This document shows, piece after piece, positions 1-5,617 of a stretch of DNA of 8,495 nt. The DNA lies in assembly GCA_016303175.1 (NCBI GenBank), contig JAEDMF010000068.1, forward strand, positions 1-8,495. Direction: 5' to 3'. Source of the stretch: Bacteroidales bacterium. Lineage in GTDB: Bacteria; Bacteroidota; Bacteroidia; Bacteroidales; UBA932. The position numbers and the translations under genes are program-made. Every line of letters begins with the position of its first letter. Positions within the stretch are counted from its first letter, which is position 1. The notes below the pieces were generated by a model. It was not told where the DNA came from. It did no database searches and saw only the letters and a program-made list of their open reading frames with translations.

Positions 1-25
1 TCACGGCAATCGCCATTCTACGGGT

Positions 26-52
26 CTCCAAGGCACATCCGCTCGCGCGATG
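26..52 (+). repeat. 27-base direct repeat, copy A
   Basis: This copy matches 99-125 at 25 of 27 positions with an offset of 73 bases. The shared core is gctcgcgcgatg. Its right half forms the left arm of the hairpin at 44-76. Confidence 0.75.
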
Positions 53-76
53 GCACCGATTTGTGTCCATCGAGCG
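44..76. repeat. GC-rich imperfect hairpin, REP-like
   Basis: Bases 44-56 pair with 63-76 through 12 base pairs, with one G/A mismatch (47 with 73) and one bulged T (66), closing a 6-base loop (57-62). An imperfect GC-rich stem of this size next to a RAYT is typical of REP elements. It has no T-run on either side, so it does not look like an intrinsic terminator. Confidence 0.6.
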
Positions 77-98
77 CCGCGAACCCCTCCAGACAGCC

Positions 99-125
99 CT
101 CCAGGGCACATCGGCTCGCGCGATG
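99..125 (+). repeat. 27-base direct repeat, copy B
   Basis: This is the second copy of the element at 26-52, with two substitutions. One of them (ccg to cgg) lets this copy form its own perfect 6-base inverted repeat, acatcg at 108-113 with cgatgt at 121-126, around a 7-base loop. Copy A cannot form this stem as well, because it pairs with downstream sequence instead. Confidence 0.75.
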
Positions 126-167
126 TTTTGCTGGGATAACACGGAGAGGCTCGATGTTTTGCAGGAA

Positions 168-248
168 GATCGCCGAAACTGCCAGATGATGTTTGCAGGA
201 AGGACACCGAAGATCACCGACCGGCCAGATTACATACAGGAAGGACAC
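168..248. repeat. Near-tandem repeat of about 40 bases (two units)
   Basis: Units 168-207 (40 bases) and 212-248 (37 bases) align with one 3-base indel and scattered substitutions. They share gatc-ccga at the left, ccagat in the middle and the exact dodecamer caggaaggacac at the right (196-207 and 237-248). The second unit ends just before the RAYT stop codon. Confidence 0.6.
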
Positions 249-254
249 GGACCT

Positions 255-286
255 GTTTACAAAATGTCTTTTACTTCATTGTAAAC
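255..286. repeat. Inverted repeat across the RAYT stop codon
   Basis: The arms gtttacaa (255-262) and ttgtaaac (279-286) are perfect 8-base complements separated by 16 bases. The left arm contains the RAYT stop codon and the right arm lies in the last codons of the gene. It could be a weak 3' structure or part of the mobile-unit end; no T-run follows on the minus strand. Confidence 0.45.
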
Positions 287-1213
287 CAAGCCGCACATTT
301 TTGCAATCTGCTTTATTGAGCAATTGTACCTACGTTTCATACAACGGGCAAGTTCAACGCGCTGACCCATATCAAGACTGCGCAGATTGGATACACCAAA
401 CATTTCATTTAGCAGAAATGCCCTGTTGTCTCTCATCTCACATAATGGTACGGTAAGATGCGAAATTGAACCTCCTCGCGACTCAATGTCCACTTCCCTT
501 GTAGCATTCAGGAAATAGTTGTATGCTTTGTGGCTTCTGAATAATTTCTCGACAATAGAGGCAGCTACATATTGACTCGGGAGTATGATCCGATTGACAA
601 CTCTGACTTCCGAATCGATCTTCACCCTGCTTTTTATCAATGTCCTCAACTCATTGTCATTAACAATTCTATTATCAATTCCAAGCGTCCATCTTGGGCT
701 TGTCCAGGAATCAGCTGAGGGAAAATATAATGATGCACTTGACCAGGGGTAATCCCAAACATTATATGGCAAGCCGGCCGCAACCGGATTTCTTAATACA
801 TAGCAGATGGCTGATTTCAGGTATTTGTCATCCGTGATCGGCTGATAGTTAACAACTATCTGTTTCAATGATTTACGGGCTGCAGAATGCAGCGAAAGAT
901 AAATCGAAGTCCTACGTAAGTATTCATGCACAAAACGATTACAAGCATCATAGGACCCATAGAGAATAAAATGCAGGTGGGTATCCATCAAGACAAACGC
1001 GAGAATAGCCACTTCGTACCTAACAACGACCGGAAGAATTCTGTTCATCCCGTCCCTAAACTCACCAGCGTCGTGGTACAAAACCTCAACCGAATCGCCC
1101 GATGTGTAAAAATGCCAACAATTCCTTACTGGAATGACCTGGCCTTTGACAATGGGATTGAATAATCCCAAATCTTCCGCAATGGCGGTAAAATCTTTCT
1201 TTGTGTCAATCAT
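257..1213 (-). CDS. REP-associated tyrosine transposase (RAYT, Y1/HUH family)
   Basis: The 318-residue product belongs to the Y1 transposase superfamily of single-strand DNA nicking enzymes related to IS200/IS605 TnpA. The HUH metal-binding motif is seen as H79-L-H81 in MDTHLHFIL. The catalytic tyrosine is most likely Y138 in ICYVLRNPVAAG, and the RAYT signature RNPVAAGL followed by DYPWSSASLY is at 141-163. About 155 further residues follow, ending in a helix-turn-helix-like segment (roughly 285-318, including CSIKQIAKMCGLVYNEV) that could bind DNA. Family knowledge says RAYTs are usually single-copy domesticated genes that mobilise or process REP palindromes rather than insert as complete IS elements. 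The repeat block directly downstream (1-250) fits this. ATG at 1213 is chosen because a TAnnTTTG box lies about 36 bases upstream. The frame is intact and both catalytic motifs are present, so it may be active. Confidence 0.88.
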   Translation of the reverse strand: MIDTKKDFTAIAEDLGLFNPIVKGQVIPVRNCWHFYTSGDSVEVLYHDAGEFRDGMNRILPVVVRYEVAILAFVLMDTHLHFILYGSYDACNRFVHEYLRRTSIYLSLHSAARKSLKQIVVNYQPITDDKYLKSAICYVLRNPVAAGLPYNVWDYPWSSASLYFPSADSWTSPRWTLGIDNRIVNDNELRTLIKSRVKIDSEVRVVNRIILPSQYVAASIVEKLFRSHKAYNYFLNATREVDIESRGGSISHLTVPLCEMRDNRAFLLNEMFGVSNLRSLDMGQRVELARCMKRRYNCSIKQIAKMCGLVYNEVKDIL

Positions 1214-1248
1214 AGTTAGTTTAAGTATGCCTTTTGTGGCATTGCCTA

Positions 1249-1256
1249 CAAATATA
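1249..1256 (-). promoter_or_regulatory. Bacteroidota -7 box for the RAYT gene
   Basis: On the minus strand this reads TATATTTG, a perfect match to the TAnnTTTG element of the primary sigma factor of Bacteroidota. A start near 1242 would give a leader of about 30 bases. No good TTTG -33 box is seen at 19-21 bases. The leader holds a small 5-base inverted repeat, atgcc (1227-1231) with ggcat (1238-1242). Confidence 0.5.
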
Positions 1257-1445
1257 ACAATTAAAATCAGCCGTTGAATGGTTCCTTTACATTCAATGAA
1301 CTGAATACATTAGTGTTGATTGCGCAGAGTGCTAATAGGCTTGGTAAAGGTATGTAGCAAGAACAATTTACGATTCAAAATGGCCAAAAGTGGCAAAACG
1401 CAGCAGAAATGACGCGAATGGTTTAGCAGTTCACAAAAAGCAGCA

Positions 1446-1469
1446 CGATAATTGACAAATTAATTATCG
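1446..1469. repeat. Perfect 8-base inverted repeat, possible operator
   Basis: The arms cgataatt (1446-1453) and aattatcg (1462-1469) flank an 8-base spacer, 52 bases before the DUF2147 start. The spacing and AT-rich arms are compatible with a dimeric repressor site, but no T-run follows, so it is not a terminator. Regulatory use is inference. Confidence 0.4.
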
Positions 1470-1521
1470 CATAAAAAATGACGGACAACAAGGAATATTA
1501 AGATTTGTAAATTTCAGTTTT

Positions 1522-1947
1522 ATGAAAAAGATTTGTACAATTATTATCGCTCTTTTCGCAGGGCTTGGCATCGTTTCAGCACAGGATGTTGTCGGAAAAT
1601 GGAAACTTGATGACGGGTCCGCAATTGTCGAAGTTTACAAAAGCGGAGATTCCTACAATGGTAAAATCGTATGGCTCAAGGACGCTACTATGCCGGACGG
1701 ATCACCTGTCTGCGACTTAAACAACCCGGACAAGAGCCTGCGCTCACGCAAGCTTATGGGTCTCAATATGCTGAGCGGCCTGAAAAAGACCGGGGACCAG
1801 TACACACAGGGTTCCATCTACGATCCGGGCAACGGCAAGACCTATAATTGCTCGATGAAGGTTGAGGGGGACGTTCTCAAAGTTCGCGGCTCCCTTGACA
1901 AAAAAGGTCGTATCGGACGCACAATGGACTGGTTCAGAGTGAAATAG
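1522..1947 (+). CDS. Secreted DUF2147 family protein
   Basis: The 141-residue protein starts with a clear signal peptide (about residues 1-20, cleaved before QDVVGKWK). The mature part shows the DUF2147 pattern: the N-terminal DVVGKWKLDDGSAIVEVYK, a YNGKIVWLKD strand, an LMGLNMLSGLKK segment, YDPGNGKTYNC, and a C-terminal RGSLDKKGRIGRTMDWFRV. Length is normal for the family, which is predicted to fold as a small beta-rich envelope protein of unknown biochemical function. The gene is monocistronic as seen here: it is preceded by a long gap and followed by an intrinsic terminator at 2012. The start is fixed by the signal peptide; there is no Shine-Dalgarno sequence, as usual for Bacteroidota. 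Confidence 0.9.
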   Translation: MKKICTIIIALFAGLGIVSAQDVVGKWKLDDGSAIVEVYKSGDSYNGKIVWLKDATMPDGSPVCDLNNPDKSLRSRKLMGLNMLSGLKKTGDQYTQGSIYDPGNGKTYNCSMKVEGDVLKVRGSLDKKGRIGRTMDWFRVK

Positions 1948-2011
1948 TTGTTGCAAAAGCAGCGTTCTGACACGAGTTGAATCGGCCGAATGGTTACTAT
2001 TTTAGCAAGAA

Positions 2012-2048
2012 CCTCCGAAAGTTAACAAGACACTTTCGGGGGATTTTT
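2012..2048 (+). terminator. Intrinsic terminator after the DUF2147 gene
   Basis: An 11-base-pair stem (2012-2022 with 2032-2042, one G-U pair) closes a 9-base loop and is followed after one A by five Ts (2044-2048). It lies 64 bases after the DUF2147 stop codon. Confidence 0.85.
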
Positions 2049-2053
2049 GTGAT

Positions 2054-2329
2054 ATTGAAGGATGGGCATTTGCCCATTCTGCCCTTACCAGCACAGAATC
2101 AGAACCTTTCATAATACCTGAAAATGTGTGGCAAATTGGGGATTACGCATTTTATGGCTGCTCAAACATAAAAGCTATTAAAATGCTATCAGAAACACCG
2201 GCACAGATAGAAAGAAATACTTTCCCTGACGGAATTGTCATTTATGTCCCAGCGTCTGCAAAGGAAGCGTACGAAGAAGCTTGGTATGTACAAAGTGGGT
2301 TTGGCTGGCTGATTCTTAAAACTTTCTGA
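2054..2329 (+). pseudogene. 5'-truncated BspA-like leucine-rich-repeat protein remnant
   Basis: The frame ending in TGA at 2327-2329 encodes the C-terminal end of a BspA-type (LRR_5) surface protein. It shows a degraded repeat, IEGWAFAHSALT, then FIIPENVWQIGDYAFYGCSN and IKAIKMLSETP. The closing segment typical of such proteins, IYVPASAKEAYEEA, follows. Recognisable LRR sequence starts at about 2054, only a few bases after the terminator T-run, and the frame is closed upstream by TAG at 2003. No ATG with a signal peptide precedes it; the only in-frame starts are GTG at 2126 or internal codons. A full BspA-like protein has many more repeats and a secretion signal, so this is read as a remnant. 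A short expressed cytoplasmic protein from GTG 2126 is possible but unlikely. Confidence 0.7.
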
Positions 2330-2332
2330 TAA

Positions 2333-2364
2333 TTTGCTGAGTTTTAAAATTAATTGTATCTTTG
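2333..2364 (+). promoter_or_regulatory. Bacteroidota-type promoter of the envelope operon
   Basis: A -33 box TTTG (2333-2336) and a -7 box TATCTTTG (2357-2364) are separated by 20 bases, matching the Bacteroidota consensus TTTG-N19-21-TAnnTTTG exactly. Transcription would begin near 2370, giving a leader of about 40 bases ending in an AT-rich stretch before the ATG at 2409. It most likely drives all three genes up to 6493. The -33 box lies 3 bases beyond the stop of the LRR remnant. Confidence 0.8.
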
Positions 2365-2408
2365 GACTGATATGTTGTGGTTACCTAACTAACACTAATT
2401 TATTTTAT

Positions 2409-3563
2409 ATGAAGAAATTATCACTGATTCTTGTTTCTTGTGCAGTTCTCTTTGCTTGCAACAAGCCTGAAGAGAAAGGGACGCCGCTGACTCCGGAGGA
2501 GCAGAAGACCAAAATCGAGGACACGGCCATCGAGTTGATGGATGCTTGCGATGCTGCTGATTTTAAAGAGTTTGTAGATCTGGGGAAATATATTTCCGAT
2601 ACTTATTTCAGCAACGAGGACTATGACTACACTGCTGTCTTGACCAAGTTTATGGATTGGTATGACCTGTTCTACACGGAAGGAGTTTCCAATGACAAAT
2701 TGGTCATTGTGTTGTCGCAGGTTACCGGAGAATTTAATTTTGGACCTACGAAAGTTACTTACAGGGAAGCTGACAACCTGAAACTCAAGATAAAGGACGA
2801 GCAGAACAGGGAATGCGTTCTGGATTTGGTGACTTCCGGGTCTGAAACTGCTGTAACTTACATCAAGGACGGAAATGAGCTTACGGTCAAGGTGCCGCAG
2901 AACATAAAGCTTACACTTAAGCGTGACGCTGAGACCCTGGCTACGTTCTCGTTTGTATTTGACCTCAAGTTATCTGACCAAGTCAATCCTTCAAAAGACA
3001 GAATCGGTGTTAAATCAACCCTCAACGTCAAGGCCTACAGCCTGCAGGCTAACATTCTGTACGATGGCGCGAATAACCAGATTTCTTCTGACGGAACCCT
3101 CAGCAAGAACGGAAAGATGCTCATCAGCGAAAATCTCGACGGCGTTGTCAAACTCACGGGAGATGATATTGACAACGTGGGATTTGAAAATGCTTCAGGA
3201 AACATTAGTCTTGACTTCCTCGGAAGCGTCCAGGTCAAAGGTGCAATCTCTGACTTCTTGAAATTGTACACGGAACTCAACATTTACGACGACAACAGCG
3301 AAGCAAGCGCCACCGAAGCGGCTGCAAAAGTCAATTCACTTGTTTCCCTCTCCCTGTATTACGACAGAACGACAACCAAGCAGGCACACATAGAGTTCGA
3401 GTGCGTAAAAGACTATGAGTATTACGAAGTTATGCCTGTTATCGTGTTCAACGACGGCTCTCGCTATCTGTTTGACGAATACTTCAATGAGGAAAACTTC
3501 AGCCGCCTTGTCAGCAGGTTCGAAGAGTTTATCCAATCATACCAGGAACTCCTTGGCAACTGA
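2409..3563 (+). CDS. Lipoprotein of unrecognised family, first gene of envelope operon
   Basis: The 384-residue protein has a type II signal peptide with lipobox LFAC, so Cys17 would be lipidated. The residues after it (CNKPEEKG) are charged and acidic, resembling lipoprotein export signals that send Bacteroidota lipoproteins to the cell surface. Residues about 30-95 look helical and acidic (LTPEEQKTKIEDTAIELMDA). The centre, about 105-320, alternates hydrophobic and polar residues in short strands, suggesting a beta-rich domain, and the last 25 residues look helical again. I recognise no family or catalytic motif. ATG 2409 is preferred over the longer TTG start at 2334 because the promoter lies between them and the signal peptide begins at MKKLSL. 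The stop is 2 bases before the start of the TonB receptor, so a joint role at the outer membrane is likely. A substrate-binding or receptor-stabilising function is inference. Confidence 0.85.
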   Translation: MKKLSLILVSCAVLFACNKPEEKGTPLTPEEQKTKIEDTAIELMDACDAADFKEFVDLGKYISDTYFSNEDYDYTAVLTKFMDWYDLFYTEGVSNDKLVIVLSQVTGEFNFGPTKVTYREADNLKLKIKDEQNRECVLDLVTSGSETAVTYIKDGNELTVKVPQNIKLTLKRDAETLATFSFVFDLKLSDQVNPSKDRIGVKSTLNVKAYSLQANILYDGANNQISSDGTLSKNGKMLISENLDGVVKLTGDDIDNVGFENASGNISLDFLGSVQVKGAISDFLKLYTELNIYDDNSEASATEAAAKVNSLVSLSLYYDRTTTKQAHIEFECVKDYEYYEVMPVIVFNDGSRYLFDEYFNEENFSRLVSRFEEFIQSYQELLGN

Positions 3564-3565
3564 TT

Positions 3566-5599
3566 GTGTATAGGGTTTCCTTGTACTTGAAACGTGTTTT
3601 TGCGCTCGTGTTCTGCGTCCTTTACGGGACCATAGCACGGGCGCAAATTGACACGTTACAATATGAACTTAAAGGAAGCGTACTTGTCAGCACCGGGAAC
3701 AAGTCCGGGCTCAAAGGCCGCCTGAGCGAAGGAATGACGCTTGAGCGCTCGCTCATCGATAGAATGCCCCAGTTCCTCGGCTCGGGCGATCCCATAGGAC
3801 TAATGCGAATGCTGCCGGGCGTCCAGACCGTAACTGAATATGAGTCAGGCATCCACATCTGCGGCGGCGAAAACTCTCACAACGACGTATCAGTGGCCGG
3901 GGTCCCTGTATTTGGTGTATCCCACCTTTTCGGATTCTTCTCCGCATTTAACCCGTTACATTATCAGCAAATCTCTTTCTCCACGTCTCCGGACCTGCGG
4001 TCCAACCGCATAGGCGGCAGCATAATAATGGAGATCCCCGACAGCGCATCGAAAGCCGCCGTTTCGGGAGAATTGTCTTTAGGCCTGATGGCCGCCCAGG
4101 GCAGCCTGAAGTTAAAAGGAAAAAAGAATGTCCAGGCAACGCTCTCGGCAAGGCAATCCTTCCTTAATCAGCTTTACGGTCCCTGGCTCAAACTCGAAGG
4201 AGACCCGATCAGATATGGATTCGGCGACTGGAACGCGACCATAAGCGTGGGCGTAAGTCCCAATGACATAATCACTTTTGATTGTTATACCGGAAGCGAC
4301 GACGCATCACTCCTTGAGCCCAACATAGGCTCGGACATATCCTTCAAATGGGGCAACGCCATTGCCGCCTGTCATTGGAAACATAACGGCGGAGACTGGA
4401 AAATGAACAACTCTCTGTTTTTTTCCGGCTATATGTCCAGAATGAATCTCAGCCAGGCAGACCTTAAACTCTCCCTGCCAAGCCACATCGGAACAATAGG
4501 ATATAAAGGCAATTACAACAAGCGCTGCTTCCGGACAAGCACGGAACTCGCACTCTACGACGCCCTGCCACAAAGCCCGGAAGTGGACAGCAACTTCGGC
4601 GACAACTCATTGACACAGAGGAGTCAAAGAGGTCTGGAAGCCAATATGTCCATACTTTACGACACGCTTCTGGCAAGCCGCCTGGGAATCAGCGCCGGAC
4701 TCAAAGCCGGGGTATTTGTGGACAGCGGACAGCGGCTTTATCCCCAGTTTACTCCACAATTCTCCCTGTCGTACAAGTTCGGACGCTGCGGAAAGGCTGC
4801 TTTTCATACCGGATGGTACCACCAGAATCTCTTCCAGACAGGACTTTCCAATGTCGGACTTCCGGTACAATTCTGGTTTCTGGCAGGAGCATACAGCAAG
4901 CCTCAGTCATCCCTCCACTTTGACCTCAGTTATGACCTGGGGCTGCTCAATGACGCTCTGTTACTGTCCGCAGAACTGTATTTCAAGAAACTATACAATC
5001 AGGTCGAATACAGAGGAACCCTGCTTGACTACCTCAACGCTTCATACCGCACCGAAGACTATCTCCTCAAGGGCGATGGAATGAATTATGGCCTGAATCT
5101 GATGCTACAGAAGGTTTCAGGCAGGATGACGGGCTGGATAGCCTATTCCTTCGGCAGAGCCCTGCGCCGTTTCGACAATCCCGACTATCCGGGAATTTAC
5201 CCCTCATCCCACGAGAGACTGCACGAACTCAACGCAGTATGTTCCTGGTCTGCAGGACCTTGCCAATTCTCCGGAACCTTCGTCTATGCATCCGGCAGCC
5301 CTTTTACCGTTCCGGAGTACTTCTATGTTTCTTCGGGCGGCATAGTAACTCAGTACGGACGGTACAATGGAGGCAGGATGCGGCCATACATAAGGCTTGA
5401 CCTGTCTGCAAACATAACTATCATAAAGAATGAAAGACAGGAAAACGGCATAAACCTGTCATTGTACAATGCACTCGGAAGAAGAAACGACGTCATATAC
5501 AAAATGACTTTTTCGGAAGAAAGGGACAAATACGCATTCAGGCCCATGAGCTTTTTCCTGCGTTTCGTCCCTTCCATCAGTTATTATCACAGGTTCTAG
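3566..5599 (+). CDS. TonB-dependent outer-membrane receptor, short form
   Basis: The 677-residue protein has a signal peptide (about 1-26, ending ARA before QIDT), a plug domain (about 57-155) and a beta-barrel to the C-terminal Phe677. The plug is recognised from MPQFLGSGDPIGLMRMLPGV and from VSHLFGFFSAFNP, which match Bacteroidota receptors that accompany DUF4249 proteins. The C-terminus FRPMSFFLRFVPSISYYHRF is a typical last barrel strand. Two things are unusual: the N-terminal carboxypeptidase-like regulatory domain common in these receptors is absent, with only about 30 residues between signal peptide and plug; and the plug motif normally read as RGG is CGG here (residues 99-101). No ATG is available; GTG 3566 gives a good signal peptide and lies 2 bases after the previous stop, implying translational coupling. 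TTG 3581 is a weaker alternative. It should import or bind an unknown ligand using TonB energy. Confidence 0.88.
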   Translation: MYRVSLYLKRVFALVFCVLYGTIARAQIDTLQYELKGSVLVSTGNKSGLKGRLSEGMTLERSLIDRMPQFLGSGDPIGLMRMLPGVQTVTEYESGIHICGGENSHNDVSVAGVPVFGVSHLFGFFSAFNPLHYQQISFSTSPDLRSNRIGGSIIMEIPDSASKAAVSGELSLGLMAAQGSLKLKGKKNVQATLSARQSFLNQLYGPWLKLEGDPIRYGFGDWNATISVGVSPNDIITFDCYTGSDDASLLEPNIGSDISFKWGNAIAACHWKHNGGDWKMNNSLFFSGYMSRMNLSQADLKLSLPSHIGTIGYKGNYNKRCFRTSTELALYDALPQSPEVDSNFGDNSLTQRSQRGLEANMSILYDTLLASRLGISAGLKAGVFVDSGQRLYPQFTPQFSLSYKFGRCGKAAFHTGWYHQNLFQTGLSNVGLPVQFWFLAGAYSKPQSSLHFDLSYDLGLLNDALLLSAELYFKKLYNQVEYRGTLLDYLNASYRTEDYLLKGDGMNYGLNLMLQKVSGRMTGWIAYSFGRALRRFDNPDYPGIYPSSHERLHELNAVCSWSAGPCQFSGTFVYASGSPFTVPEYFYVSSGGIVTQYGRYNGGRMRPYIRLDLSANITIIKNERQENGINLSLYNALGRRNDVIYKMTFSEERDKYAFRPMSFFLRFVPSISYYHRF

Positions 5600-5617
5600 G
5601 CCAAGACACGCAAGACA

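Larger units (their letters stand above)
1..250. repeat. Degenerate repeat block (REP-like) beside RAYT gene
   Basis: This stretch has no credible gene: the reading frames crossing it have skewed, low-information translations and match no family I know. It is built from related short motifs. A 27-base element occurs twice (26-52 and 99-125), a roughly 40-base unit is repeated in near tandem (168-207 and 212-248), and the decamer-like gatgttttgc occurs at 122-131 and 153-162, with a one-base-shorter version at 188-196. A GC-rich imperfect hairpin sits at 44-76. The block ends 7 bases from the stop codon of the RAYT transposase and continues off the left window edge. REP sequences, the known partners of RAYTs, are short GC-rich imperfect palindromes in clusters, so this may be a REP/BIME-like cluster. 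That assignment is inference; the repeats themselves are seen directly. Confidence 0.6.
1214..1521. other. Divergent intergenic region
   Basis: This 308-base, AT-rich gap separates the divergent RAYT and DUF2147 genes. Besides the RAYT -7 box it contains the inverted repeat at 1446-1469. I see no tRNA, no coding frame with family resemblance and no terminator. The promoter of the DUF2147 gene is not obvious; the nearest candidate, aagatttg at 1500-1507, is off consensus and leaves only about 10 bases of leader. Confidence 0.6.

Noticed and set aside
18..248. Minus-strand open frames over the left repeat block (about 70 residues)
   Set aside because: The translations mirror the DNA repeats, match no family I know and have no promoter or signal; two frames give equally long products, as expected of repeat DNA.
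1..250. CRISPR array
   Set aside because: Repeat units vary in length and sequence, spacers are not uniform and no cas genes are present.
1452..1480. Sigma-70-like promoter with ttgaca at 1452-1457
   Set aside because: There is no matching -10 hexamer at 16-18 bases, and Bacteroidota do not use this consensus.
1500..1507. Promoter -7 box aagatttg before the DUF2147 gene
   Set aside because: It misses the TA at the consensus positions, has no -33 TTTG at 19-21 bases and would leave an implausibly short leader.
2334..2408. N-terminal extension of the first lipoprotein from TTG 2334
   Set aside because: It would place the promoter inside the coding region and bury the lipoprotein signal peptide that starts at ATG 2409.
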